Notes: generated from the sequence alone by a model not told the origin. Numbered from the stretch's first letter, positions 1 through 7,199 are shown. The stretch is 8,346 nucleotides of DNA from Erysipelotrichaceae bacterium UBA1783 (GCA_002315205.1 DCGH01000086.1:1-8346), one strand, 5' to 3'. Program-made: numbers and translations.

Positions 1-2469
1 GACTTCGATGGTGACCAGATGGCCGTACATTTACCTTTAAGTGAAGAGGCATGTGCCGAAGCAAGAATTATGATGTTAGGTTCAAATAACATCTTAGGTC
101 CTAAGGATGGTCAGCCAATCGTTACTCCATCTCAGGATATGGTACTTGGTAACTACTATTTAACAATGGAAGAAACTAAGGCTGAATTCTTTGCTGAAGC
201 AGAGCGCTTAAGAAGCTTAGGCGATGAAGTAAGTGCCCAGCTATGGGAAACTTATGGAATGTCTGAAGGTAGAGTTTACAAGGACATTGATGAAGTATTA
301 CTTGCTTACAACAATGGACAGACTCATCTTCATACAAGAGTTGCTCTAAAGGCAAGCGCACTAAATAAGTCATTCTTTACTGAAGAACAGAATGAAAAGT
401 ATTTAATTACAACAGTAGGTAAGATTATCTTTAACCAGATGTTCCCTAGCGATTTCCCATTTGTAAATGAGGTTGGTAAGGATTCTGATTGGAATAAGCG
501 TACTCCAGATAGCTGCTTCGTTGGCTATGGTACAGATATTCCTGCATACATTGCTAATATGCCTGTTAGAGAGCCTCTAAAGAAGAAGGATATTGGTAAG
601 GTTATCGCTGAAGTTTATCAGAGATACGGAAACGAAGGAAACACTCATGTTTACTTCGATATGATTAAGGATAACGGCTTCAAGTATTCTACTGTTGCAG
701 GTATGACAATTTCACTAGATGATATCAAGGTTGCTCCAAACAAGTGGACTTACGTTAACGATGGTAAGGGCAAGTCTGAAAAGCTACAGAGACTTCATAA
801 GAGAGGTTTATTAACTGACCAGGAATGGGAAAAGCAGTTAATGGATATCTGGGGTGCTGTTAGAGATAAGATTGGTAATGAAATCGAAGACTCACTTGAA
901 AAGAAGAACCCTATCAACATGATGTGGAAGTCTGGTGCCCGTGGTAATAAGTCTCACTTTACTCAGTTAGCTGGTATGCGTGGCTTAATGGGTAAGCCAA
1001 CTCAGGCAAAGAGTGCTAAGGGATTCCAGTCATCAATCATCGAGGTTCCAATTTATTCATGCTTCCGTGAAGGTATGAAGGTAAACGAATTCTTCATTGC
1101 CTCTCATGGTATCAGAAAGGGTTTAACAGATACAGCCTTAAAGACCGCTTCTTCTGGTTACTTAACAAGAAGATTAGTAGACGTTGCACAGGATGTAGTT
1201 GTTGTTGAGGACGATTGTCATACAGAAAATGGCTATGTAGTTAGCGCAATTATCGATCGTAAGCAGAATGCAGTTATTGAATCTCTATACGATAGATTAG
1301 TTGGTAGATATGTTAAGCAGGATGTTGTTAATCCACAGACTGGTGAATTAATCATCGAAAGTGATGAATTCATTGATGAAGCTAAGGCTAAGGAAATTGT
1401 TGCTGCTGGTATTGAAAGCGTAATGATCAGAAATGCCTTCGTTTGTGAATCAGAACGTGGTGTTTGTCGTAAGTGTTATGGACGTAACATGGCAACAGGT
1501 AAGCTTGTTGAAAATGGTGAATCAGTTGGTATCATGGCTGCTCAGTCAATTGGTGAGCCAGGTACTCAGTTAACAATGCGTAACTTCCATACTGGTGGTG
1601 TAGCAGGTAACTCAGATATCACTCAGGGTCTTCCAAGAGTTGAAGAGCTATTCGAAGCAAGATGCCCTAAGCATCCAGCTGTTATTGCTAAGCTTTCAGG
1701 TACAATCACAGCAATCTCTGCATTAGAGGATAATGCTGGTCAGAAGATTACTATTACTAACGAACAGGGTGAAAACATCGATCATAAGGTTGATAACACT
1801 CAGACTATCCGTTCTTGGTGGTCAGTTGGTGAATATGTTGAAGCTGGTGACAAGCTAACTGAGGGTACAGTAAATCCTAAGGAATTAATCGCTGTTGCAG
1901 GTGTTAATGCCGTTCAGAACTATATCCTAAAGGAAGTTATGAAGGTTTATCGTACTCAGGGTATTGATATTGCTGATAAGCATATCGAAATCATGGTTTG
2001 CCAGATGCTTCGTAAGGTAGTTATCGAAGAAGGTAACGATACTGGCTTAACAAAGGACTCTTCAATTTCAAAGGCAAGAATTACCGAAATCAATGGTAAG
2101 GTTATGTCTGAAGATGGAATTCCTGCTAAGTTCAAGCCTATGCTATTAGGTATTTCTAAGTCTTCTGTAGAAACTGATTCTTGGTTATCAGCTGCTTCAT
2201 TCCAGGAAACAACAAAGGTATTAACTGATGCTGCTGTTAGAGGCAAGATTGATCCATTAATGGGTCTAAAGGAAAATGTTATCATTGGTAAGATGATCCC
2301 TGCCGGAACTGGATGCTCTGCTGAAAGAACTACAACTGTTCTTGTTCATGAATTAGCTGCTCAGATGAAGGAAGAAAAAGAACTTCGCCTTCAGAGAGAA
2401 GATGAGAAGAAGAGCAGAGAAATGGATGAATTAGTTAACGCTGAATTAGATGAGTCAGCTGAAGACTAA
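1..2469 (+). CDS. rpoC: DNA-directed RNA polymerase subunit beta' (5'-truncated by window edge)
   Basis: This is the largest core subunit of RNA polymerase; it holds the catalytic magnesium and forms half of the active-site cleft. The gene runs off the left edge: the first codons read [10 protein letters not shown], the universal NADFDGDQ motif whose three aspartates bind magnesium, so the reading frame starts at base 1 and not at the first ATG. About 822 codons remain. The bridge helix (SGARG...QLAGMRGLM) lies at about 919-999. The second zinc site is complete, with Cys codons at 1216, 1444, 1465 and 1474. The trigger loop ([21 protein letters not shown]) lies at about 1534-1599, and the large insert seen here in proteobacteria is absent. 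A charged tail rich in Glu and Lys ends the protein. Oddities are an Asn in the trigger loop and extra residues after the bridge helix (see findings). Lys is almost always AAG and Gln CAG, as in a highly expressed gene. Confidence 0.99.
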   Translation, partial: DFDGDQMAVHLPLSEEACAEARIMMLGSNNILGPKDGQPIVTPSQDMVLGNYYLTMEETKAEFFAEAERLRSLGDEVSAQLWETYGMSEGRVYKDIDEVLLAYNNGQTHLHTRVALKASALNKSFFTEEQNEKYLITTVGKIIFNQMFPSDFPFVNEVGKDSDWNKRTPDSCFVGYGTDIPAYIANMPVREPLKKKDIGKVIAEVYQRYGNEGNTHVYFDMIKDNGFKYSTVAGMTISLDDIKVAPNKWTYVNDGKGKSEKLQRLHKRGLLTDQEWEKQLMDIWGAVRDKIGNEIEDSLEKKNPINMMWKSGARGNKSHFTQLAGMRGLMGKPTQAKSAKGFQSSIIEVPIYSCFREGMKVNEFFIASHGIRKGLTDTALKTASSGYLTRRLVDVAQDVVVVEDDCHTENGYVVSAIIDRKQNAVIESLYDRLVGRYVKQDVVNPQTGELIIESDEFIDEAKAKEIVAAGIESVMIRNAFVCESERGVCRKCYGRNMATGKLVENGESVGIMAAQSIGEPGTQLTMRNFHTGGVAGNSDITQGLPRVEELFEARCPKHPAVIAKLSGTITAISALEDNAGQKITITNEQGENIDHKVDNTQTIRSWWSVGEYVEAGDKLTEGTVNPKELIAVAGVNAVQNYILKEVMKVYRTQGIDIADKHIEIMVCQMLRKVVIEEGNDTGLTKDSSISKARITEINGKVMSEDGIPAKFKPMLLGISKSSVETDSWLSAASFQETTKVLTDAAVRGKIDPLMGLKENVIIGKMIPAGTGCSAERTTTVLVHELAAQMKEEKELRLQREDEKKSREMDELVNAELDESAED

Positions 2470-2480
2470 AATTTAAAAAT

Positions 2481-2510
2481 AAGCGACCTGAGAAATTGGG
2501 TCGCTTTTTT
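2481..2510 (+). terminator. Intrinsic terminator of rpoC
   Basis: A perfect 8-bp stem, AAGCGACC (2481-2488) with GGTCGCTT (2499-2506), encloses a 10-base loop and runs into a T tract. It lies 11 bases after the rpoC stop codon and separates the polymerase operon from the lysine-controlled operon. Confidence 0.9.
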
Positions 2511-2548
2511 CAAAAAATAGTTATTTTTATCAAACTATGAAACAAATT

Positions 2549-2562
2549 TGAAAGCGTTTTGA
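2549..2562 (+). promoter_or_regulatory. Candidate catabolite-responsive element (cre, CcpA site)
   Basis: TGAAAGCGTTTTGA matches the cre consensus TGWNANCGNTNWCA at every defined position except the penultimate base (G for C). It lies 30 bp upstream of the -35 box of the riboswitch promoter, roughly -78 to -65 from the expected transcription start. Known cre sites upstream of a promoter can serve in activation, while sites within or after it repress. The match is seen; the CcpA role is inferred, and one such match in AT-rich DNA could be chance. Confidence 0.4.
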
Positions 2563-2590
2563 AAAAAAGTAAAAAATTTTCATTTTTTCA
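2560..2590. repeat. AT-rich inverted repeat next to the -35 box
   Basis: TGAAAAAA (2560-2567) is mirrored by TTTTTTCA (2583-2590), with more A and T runs between. It ends one base before the -35 hexamer. It could act as an UP element bound by the alpha subunit, as curved DNA, or as an operator half-site pair; nothing in the sequence decides between these. Confidence 0.4.
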
Positions 2591-2591
2591 T

Positions 2592-2620
2592 TTGACAAAC
2601 TTGATATATAGGTTTAATAT
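2592..2620 (+). promoter_or_regulatory. Sigma-A promoter of the lysine-riboswitch operon
   Basis: A consensus TTGACA (2592-2597) and TAATAT (2615-2620) are separated by the optimal 17 bp. Transcription would start near 2627, about 13 bases before the leader hairpin and 35 before the aptamer, which is the usual arrangement for an L-box leader. A/T tracts directly upstream should strengthen it. Confidence 0.85.
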
Positions 2621-2639
2621 ACTTGCATACATATTAACT

Positions 2640-2660
2640 GTTTTGGGTAATAACCAAAAC
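2640..2660 (+). other. 5' leader hairpin before the aptamer
   Basis: GTTTTGG (2640-2646) pairs perfectly with CCAAAAC (2654-2660) around a 7-base loop, just before the first helix of the lysine aptamer. It may protect the 5' end of the transcript or help fold the leader. It is not part of the usual L-box core, and its role is unknown. Confidence 0.5.
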
Positions 2661-2816
2661 CGGATAGAGGCGCGGGAAGCATTAGTAGTAATGGCATATA
2701 ATTGGCAATTCGCTGTTACAAAAGGGTTACCGCCGAAGCGCATACCTTGCCAGGGTATGTAAGCTGGTTTATTAGAGAATATTTAATAAACTGTCACTTT
2801 CAGTGGAGAGCTATCG
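2661..2816 (+). promoter_or_regulatory. Lysine riboswitch (L-box) aptamer
   Basis: The leader carries the conserved L-box blocks in the right order: GATAGAGGCGCG (from 2663), AGTA (2684-2687), GCCGAAG (2732-2738), a helix CATACC/GGTATG with its loop (about 2741-2759), and CTGTCACTTTCAGTGGAGAG followed by CTATC (2791-2815). GATAG (2663-2667) and CTATC (2811-2815) close the P1 helix. Riboswitches of this family bind free L-lysine and usually switch off lysine synthesis or import genes by premature termination. A terminator follows directly and the first gene starts 91 bases after the aptamer, so this is an OFF switch acting at transcription. The block pattern was recognised by eye, without a covariance model. 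Confidence 0.95.
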
Positions 2817-2836
2817 AACTAAAAACTTAAAGTTTT

Positions 2837-2890
2837 AAATGTGTCGAACATCTCGCCTGAAACGGTTGATATCGACACATTTTATTTTTT
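2837..2890 (+). terminator. Riboswitch-controlled terminator (expression platform)
   Basis: A perfect 11-bp stem, AAATGTGTCGA (2837-2847) with TCGACACATTT (2872-2882), carries a 24-base loop and ends in a T tract (2885-2890). The 3' strand of aptamer helix P1 with the bases after it (2812-2820) can pair with loop bases 2864-2871 (8 pairs, one bulged G). That pairing would exclude both P1 and the nested terminator, so it is a plausible antiterminator. With lysine bound, P1 forms, the terminator folds and the downstream genes are off. Confidence 0.88.
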
Positions 2891-2892
2891 AC

Positions 2893-2898
2893 AGGAGG
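2893..2898 (+). promoter_or_regulatory. Ribosome binding site fixing the lipoprotein start
   Basis: A consensus AGGAGG lies 8 bases before ATG 2907 and directly after the terminator T tract. It rules out the in-frame GTG at 2841, which sits inside the terminator stem. Confidence 0.92.
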
Positions 2899-2906
2899 AA
2901 CAAATT

Positions 2907-3749
2907 ATGAGAAGAGTTTTATGTGTTTTAATTTCATTATTCATGGTGTTAGCAATGGTTGGATGTTCATCTAATCAGCCAACAGATCCAGAGCCAACAA
3001 ATGAAAGAAGAGTTATTAAGGTTGGTATGGAATGTGACTACGCTCCAAACAACTGGTTAGAGGATGCAGCAACTGATACTAACCTTCCAGTAGCAAACAA
3101 TTCAGGTTTCTATGCTGAAGGTTATGACGTAATGATGGCTAAGGCTATCGGTGAAATCTTAGATGCTGATATCGAAATTTACCAGATTGAATGGTCTGGA
3201 TTAATCCCAGCATTAAATGAAGGAACAATTGATTTAATTATTGCTGGTATGGCTGATACAGAAGCAAGAAAGCAGTCAATTAATTTCTCTCAGTTCTATT
3301 CAGTTCATGAAACTATCTATTGCTTAGTTGTAAGATCAAATGGTGCTTATGCAAGCTGCACAGGTATTTCACAGTTCTCTGGTGCATCAGTTCAGGGTCA
3401 GATCAATACTCAGTATGATACAGTAATCGATCAGATTTCTGGTGTTAACCATATTGAAGGTGCTAAGACAGTTCCAGTATTAATCTCTAACCTGGACCAG
3501 GGTGTTGTTGATGCTATCGTATTAGATACTGAAACAGCTGAAGCTCAGGTACAGGGCTATGGTGATGAATTCACAATTATCTATTTAGATTCAAATGATT
3601 GCTTCGATATTGGTTTTACAGGTGGTTGTATCGGTGTTAGATTCTCTGATGAAGCATTACTTGCAGAAGTAAATTCAGCATTATCTCAGATTTCAATCGA
3701 AACAAGAGATCAGATGAACGATGTAGCAATCGAAAAGATGCCTAAGTAA
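2907..3749 (+). CDS. Amino-acid ABC transporter substrate-binding lipoprotein (probable lysine binder)
   Basis: This 280-residue extracellular solute-binding protein belongs to the polar amino acid uptake (SBP_bac_3) family and would capture the ligand and pass it to the permease encoded next. Residues 1-19 form a lipoprotein signal: Arg2-Arg3, a hydrophobic core, then MVGC with Cys20 as the lipid-bearing residue. Family blocks seen are GMECDYAPNNW (40-50), GYDVMMAKAIG (72-82), WSGLIPALNEGTIDLIIAGM (96-115) and TEAR (118-121). Arg121 is expected to hold the ligand carboxylate, and an Asp in VLDTE (205-209) lies where the family often binds the amino group. A longer loop (about 51-67) after the first block resembles binding proteins of lactic acid bacteria. 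The lysine riboswitch ahead makes lysine the likeliest ligand, but the sequence alone does not exclude arginine, ornithine or a lysine conjugate. Confidence 0.93.
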   Translation: MRRVLCVLISLFMVLAMVGCSSNQPTDPEPTNERRVIKVGMECDYAPNNWLEDAATDTNLPVANNSGFYAEGYDVMMAKAIGEILDADIEIYQIEWSGLIPALNEGTIDLIIAGMADTEARKQSINFSQFYSVHETIYCLVVRSNGAYASCTGISQFSGASVQGQINTQYDTVIDQISGVNHIEGAKTVPVLISNLDQGVVDAIVLDTETAEAQVQGYGDEFTIIYLDSNDCFDIGFTGGCIGVRFSDEALLAEVNSALSQISIETRDQMNDVAIEKMPK

Positions 3750-3776
3750 TTTTTAAAGAAAAGGAAGTAAAAAACA

Positions 3777-4916
3777 ATGCCCACTCAAGTAAGAAAAGAA
3801 AGAACTTGGAGGGACAATGTATGGGCTATTGCAGTGATTCTTGCAGCCTTAGATGTAATATTCATCAATGGATTTTTAACTAAGGAAAGAAATATTGTAA
3901 ATATTATGGGTTATCTGCCAAATATTGTTTGGCAGATAATTCTTGTTTTAGTCCTTATTTGTGCCTTGACACTAATTGTTAAGTATTCAGTTTTTGAGAA
4001 AAAACAGAACGCATTATTAAATAGATTAGATCCAGCCTTACAGGCAATTATCTATATTGTATTCTTTGTTACATTTGTTGACCGTATTGCTTTAGGCTTA
4101 GTCAGCAATTATATCCTTGCTGCAACTACTGAGCAGCTAAAGGAATTAAATGGCAATACTGTTGCAACATCGCTTTATACTGTAATCAAGTCAAAGAAGG
4201 CTTGGTTAAGAGGTATTGGCAATACTATTCTGTTAGCAGCAATTGGTACAATTTTTGGATTCATTTTATCTATTCCATTAGTATTCTGTAAGATTCAGGT
4301 CCCAACAGAAAGAGATTCAAGAATTATGCAGGCAATCAAGCTATTTGGAAACAGCTTTGCTTCTTTATATATCACGATTATTCGTGGTACCCCAATGATG
4401 GTACAGTCATTAATCATCTATTATGGTGGATTCAATGTTATGGCAGCAATTATGCCATTAAAGACGATCACTGAGATTAGAGGTATTTGGACAGTACTAT
4501 TAGCATCAGCAATTACTGTTACATTAAATACAGCAGCTTACATCTCTGAAATTTTAAGAGGTGGTATTGAGTCTTTAGATAAGGGACAGACAGAAGCAGC
4601 TAGAAGCTTAGGTATGACTCCATGGCAGACAATGATTCACGTTGTTTTCCCACAGGCGTTAAAAAACTCTATTCCAGCAATCTGTAACGAGTTTATCATT
4701 AACATTAAGGATACTTCAGTATTAAATACAATCGGTATGTTTGAATTAATGTTTGCAACAAGTACAATTGCCGGTACATATTATAAGTCATTAGAAATCT
4801 ATTACGTTGAAGCTATTATTTACCTAGTATTAACATTAGGCTTACAGGCTTTAATGAACTGGATTGCAGGCAAGCTTGATATGCCACAATCACATGGCAT
4901 TCCAAGCTCTAACTAG
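3777..4916 (+). CDS. Amino-acid ABC transporter permease with N-terminal membrane extension
   Basis: This 379-residue membrane subunit of a polar amino acid importer belongs to the HisM/GlnP class. Its core (about 140-365) has the class hallmarks: an entry segment [12 protein letters not shown] (146-157), [10 protein letters not shown] (201-210) and the EAA loop [20 protein letters not shown] (273-292) that docks onto the ATPase. Hydrophobic spans lie near 14-33, 51-69, 88-108, 147-171, 195-218, 235-257, 303-325 and 340-362. Typical members are about 215-240 residues, so the first 140 residues with three spans are additional. The start follows AAGGA (3761-3765), 27 bases after the previous stop. 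Only one permease is encoded, so a homodimer is likely. A strong perfect inverted repeat lies at 3911-3939 inside the gene. Confidence 0.93.
   Translation: MPTQVRKERTWRDNVWAIAVILAALDVIFINGFLTKERNIVNIMGYLPNIVWQIILVLVLICALTLIVKYSVFEKKQNALLNRLDPALQAIIYIVFFVTFVDRIALGLVSNYILAATTEQLKELNGNTVATSLYTVIKSKKAWLRGIGNTILLAAIGTIFGFILSIPLVFCKIQVPTERDSRIMQAIKLFGNSFASLYITIIRGTPMMVQSLIIYYGGFNVMAAIMPLKTITEIRGIWTVLLASAITVTLNTAAYISEILRGGIESLDKGQTEAARSLGMTPWQTMIHVVFPQALKNSIPAICNEFIINIKDTSVLNTIGMFELMFATSTIAGTYYKSLEIYYVEAIIYLVLTLGLQALMNWIAGKLDMPQSHGIPSSN
3911..3939. repeat. Perfect 12-bp inverted repeat inside the permease gene
   Basis: TTATCTGCCAAA (3911-3922) is the exact reverse complement of TTTGGCAGATAA (3928-3939), with a 5-base loop; G-U pairs and one G-C can lengthen the stem to 15. 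It begins 161 bases after the stop of the binding-protein gene. There is no clean T tract, so it is not a classic terminator. A stable mRNA hairpin here could shield the upstream binding-protein message from 3' decay. Confidence 0.8.
4873..4908 (+). repeat. Hairpin at the permease-ATPase junction
   Basis: An outer 6-bp stem (4873-4878 with 4903-4908) and an inner 6-bp stem ATGCCA/TGGCAT (4881-4886 with 4895-4900) are split by a 2x2 internal loop. It ends 6 bases before the ribosome binding site of the ATPase gene and could affect its translation or mRNA stability. It also encodes the permease C-terminus, so it may be incidental. Confidence 0.4.
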
Positions 4917-4920
4917 GAGG
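4915..4920 (+). promoter_or_regulatory. Ribosome binding site overlapping the permease stop codon
   Basis: The AGGAGG of the ATPase gene shares two bases with the TAG stop (4914-4916) of the permease and lies 4 bases from ATG 4925. This layout implies tight translational coupling of the two subunits. Confidence 0.85.
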
Positions 4921-4924
4921 ATTT

Positions 4925-5656
4925 ATGGAAGACATTTTAAGAATTGAAGGCTTGCATAAGTCATTCGGTAGCCTTCAGGTACTAAAGGGTATTGACTTAT
5001 CAGTAAAGCAGGGAGAGGTTGTTACGGTTATTGGTGCCTCTGGCTCTGGTAAATCAACAATGCTAAGATGTATTAACCTATTAGAAGAACCAGATGAAGG
5101 ACATATCTATTTCGAAGGATCTGATTTAACAGATTTAGATACTAATATCAACAAGCTAAGAGAAGATATTGGTATGGTATTCCAGCTATTCAACCTTTTC
5201 AATAATAAGAATGTTATTGATAACTGTACTTTAGCTTTAATTAAGGTAAAGGGCATGAAGAAGGAAGAAGCTGAGCAAATCGCAATTAAAAGATTAACAC
5301 AGGTAGGATTAAAGGATTTTATCTATGCGGATTCAAGAGTATTATCTGGTGGACAGAAGCAGCGTGTTGCTATTGCTAGAGCACTTTGCATGAACCCAAA
5401 GATTATGCTGTTTGATGAACCAACCAGTGCCTTAGACCCTGAAATTGTTGGTGAAGTATTAGATGTTATGAAGGCATTAGCACAAGAAGGTATGACCATG
5501 GTTGTTGTTACACATGAAATGCAGTTTGCCAAGGAAGTATCTGACCGTGTTGTATTCATGGATAAGGGTATTATTTTAGAGGAAGGTTCACCAAAGGAAA
5601 TCTTCCAGAATCCAAAGGAAGCTCGTACAAGAGAATTCCTACAGAGATATTTATAA
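4925..5656 (+). CDS. Amino-acid ABC transporter ATP-binding protein (GlnQ/HisP type)
   Basis: This 243-residue cytoplasmic ATPase powers the importer. All nucleotide-binding elements are intact: Walker [10 protein letters not shown] (37-45), Q-loop glutamine 87 in MVFQLFNLF, signature [15 protein letters not shown] (140-154), Walker B IMLFDEP (160-166) with catalytic Glu165, D-loop SALD (168-171) and switch histidine 197 in VTHEM. Length and wording are those of the polar amino acid subfamily, although NLFNNKNV replaces the usual NLFPHxTV after the Q-loop. The start is set by the overlapping AGGAGG. It lies 8 bases after the permease and 12 bases before the amidohydrolase, so all belong to one transcript. 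Confidence 0.96.
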   Translation: MEDILRIEGLHKSFGSLQVLKGIDLSVKQGEVVTVIGASGSGKSTMLRCINLLEEPDEGHIYFEGSDLTDLDTNINKLREDIGMVFQLFNLFNNKNVIDNCTLALIKVKGMKKEEAEQIAIKRLTQVGLKDFIYADSRVLSGGQKQRVAIARALCMNPKIMLFDEPTSALDPEIVGEVLDVMKALAQEGMTMVVVTHEMQFAKEVSDRVVFMDKGIILEEGSPKEIFQNPKEARTREFLQRYL

Positions 5657-5668
5657 GAGGTAACAATT

Positions 5669-7063
5669 ATGAAGAAATTAGATAATTTATCAGATGAGAT
5701 TTGGGGTTATGCTGAGACTGGCTTTACAGAAGAAAAATCAGCTGAAGCGATGTGCAAATTCTTAGAAGAAGAGGGTTTTGCTGTAACCAGAGGTATTGCT
5801 GAAATGCCTACTGCTTATGAGGCAGTATATGGTAAGGGAAAGCCGGTTATCTGTTTCTTAACAGAATATGATGCTTTGTTTGGTATGAATCAGACAGCTG
5901 ATTGTGCAGAATTTAAGCCAATCACAACTTCAGAGGATACAGGACACGGCTGTGGTCATCATCTATTAGGCTGTGGTTCTATTGATGGAGCTATCAAGTA
6001 TAAGGGATATTTAGAGAGCACAGGACGTCAAGGAACAATTAAGGTTGTGGGCTGTCCAGCGGAAGAAAGTGGCTCAGGCAAGGCTTATTTGGCTCGTGCG
6101 GGATATTTTAATGACTGCGACATTGCTTTAACATGGCATCCAGCAAACTACAATATGGTAGTTACTGGTTCATCACAATCTTGTATTTCCTGCTTCTTCC
6201 ATTTCAAGGGTGTTTCAGCTCATGCAGCTGGTTCTCCACATCTAGGAAGAAGTGCCTTAGATGCTGCTGAATTAATGAATGTCGGTGTCAACTATCTAAG
6301 AGAGCATATGGAAACAGGTGATCGTGTTCATTATGCTTATTTAAATGTTGGTGGTAAAGCACCAAATGTTGTACAGGCAGAGTGCATCACTAAATACTTT
6401 GTACGTTCAGAGACAAATCCAAAGTGTGAGAAGCTTTATGAAAGAGTCATTAATTGTGCAAAGGGCGCAGCTTTAATGACTGGAACGACTTTTGAGGTTA
6501 TCTTTGACGAAGGATTATCTAATACTGTAACGAATAAGGTACTAGAGGATTTATTGCATGATTCTTTGGTAAAATCATATTCGTTTGATTATACTCAAGA
6601 GCAGTTAGCCTATGCACAGAGGTTTAAGGACAGCTATGATGTAAAGCTTGCTGCAGAAAACTATCCAAAGGAAATCGCAGATAGAGCAAGAATTATTGAG
6701 GATATTAAAAATAGTCCAATCCATAGCTATATTGCAGAGGTAAATCATACGGATGAATGCTTCCCAGGTTCTACTGATGTTGGTGATGTATCATGGTGCG
6801 TTCCAACAGGACAGGTTAACACAGCCTGCTATTCATATGGCGCAGGTGCTCATAGCTGGCAATGGGTTGCTCAGGGAAAGAGCGATTTAGCTCATAAGGG
6901 CTATCAGCTTGCGGGTAGTGCTTTAGCTGATACAGCAATCAAACTAAATGAAAATCCTGAACTTATTCAGAAGGCGTGGGATGAACTAAACGAAAAGCTT
7001 GCTGGCGAAAGCTATAAGTGCTTAATTCCTGAAGATATTCATCCACATATTTCCAATATGTAA
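5669..7063 (+). CDS. M20-family (AbgB-like) amidohydrolase
   Basis: This 464-residue protein is probably a cytoplasmic metallohydrolase that cleaves an amide bond; no signal peptide is seen. It resembles AbgB, a subunit of the E. coli p-aminobenzoyl-glutamate hydrolase, over its whole length. Seen motifs are GHGCGHHLLG (92-101), PAEESGSGK (130-138), TWHP (155-158), the lid-domain block SAHAAGSPHLGRSALDA (183-199), STDVGDVSW (368-376) and His395 in GAGAHSWQW. By analogy with M20D enzymes, the metal ligands should be Cys95, His97, Glu133, His157 and His395, with Glu132 as catalytic base; all are present. It starts after AGAGG with 8-base spacing, 12 bases behind the ATPase gene, and is therefore under the lysine riboswitch. 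A lysine conjugate or dipeptide is the inferred substrate; an aminoacyl-benzoate or other N-acyl amino acid remains possible. No AbgA partner is encoded here. Confidence 0.9.
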   Translation: MKKLDNLSDEIWGYAETGFTEEKSAEAMCKFLEEEGFAVTRGIAEMPTAYEAVYGKGKPVICFLTEYDALFGMNQTADCAEFKPITTSEDTGHGCGHHLLGCGSIDGAIKYKGYLESTGRQGTIKVVGCPAEESGSGKAYLARAGYFNDCDIALTWHPANYNMVVTGSSQSCISCFFHFKGVSAHAAGSPHLGRSALDAAELMNVGVNYLREHMETGDRVHYAYLNVGGKAPNVVQAECITKYFVRSETNPKCEKLYERVINCAKGAALMTGTTFEVIFDEGLSNTVTNKVLEDLLHDSLVKSYSFDYTQEQLAYAQRFKDSYDVKLAAENYPKEIADRARIIEDIKNSPIHSYIAEVNHTDECFPGSTDVGDVSWCVPTGQVNTACYSYGAGAHSWQWVAQGKSDLAHKGYQLAGSALADTAIKLNENPELIQKAWDELNEKLAGESYKCLIPEDIHPHISNM

Positions 7064-7085
7064 GTAAAAATAAAATGAAGTTAAG

Positions 7086-7119
7086 AAGGGCGTCAGAATC
7101 TGATGCCTTTTTCCTTTTT
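7086..7119 (+). terminator. Intrinsic terminator of the transporter-amidohydrolase operon
   Basis: AAGGGCGTCAG (7086-7096) pairs with CTGATGCCTTT (7100-7110) over 11 bp, including two G-U pairs, around a 3-base loop, and is followed by TTCCTTTTT. It begins 23 bases after the amidohydrolase stop. Confidence 0.88.
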
Positions 7120-7140
7120 GAAAATAAAGAAAAACGCATC

Positions 7141-7169
7141 TTGAGAAATGCGAAAGAAAATGATACTTT
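7141..7169 (+). promoter_or_regulatory. Candidate extended -10 promoter
   Basis: TTGAGA (7141-7146), a 17-bp spacer and TACTTT (7164-7169) preceded by TGA form a sigma-A promoter with an extended -10. The same TGATACT element occurs in the promoter at 8304-8332. It follows the operon terminator and would start RNA near 7176, ahead of the small membrane gene. The -10 hexamer alone is poor (TACTTT), hence moderate confidence. Confidence 0.5.
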
Positions 7170-7199
7170 TATCATATAAAAAAGGAGCGCTGGAATATA

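Noticed and set aside
1956..2285. Minus-strand open frame of 109 residues within rpoC
   Set aside because: It is antisense to conserved beta' sequence and arises from codon bias; the same applies to the minus-strand frames at 176-373, 5323-5559, 6963-7175 and 7093-7275.
2559..2762. A 67-residue open frame over the leader
   Set aside because: It starts at TTG without a ribosome binding site and runs through the promoter and the lysine aptamer, whose conserved blocks explain the sequence.
2841..2906. GTG 2841 as start of the binding protein
   Set aside because: It lies in the terminator stem, lacks a ribosome binding site and would put 22 polar residues before the lipoprotein signal. ATG 2907 has AGGAGG at ideal spacing.
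3911..3960. The permease hairpin as an intrinsic terminator
   Set aside because: No continuous T run follows the stem and it would cut the permease gene after about 54 codons; a stability or attenuation role fits better.
5669..7063. Reading the M20 protein as a lysine-synthesis enzyme (DapE or N-acetyl-diaminopimelate deacetylase)
   Set aside because: Those enzymes are about 375 residues with a GHD-type first motif; this one is 464 residues with GHGCGHH, HLGRSALDA and STDVGDVSW, the AbgB pattern. The context keeps a weak possibility open.
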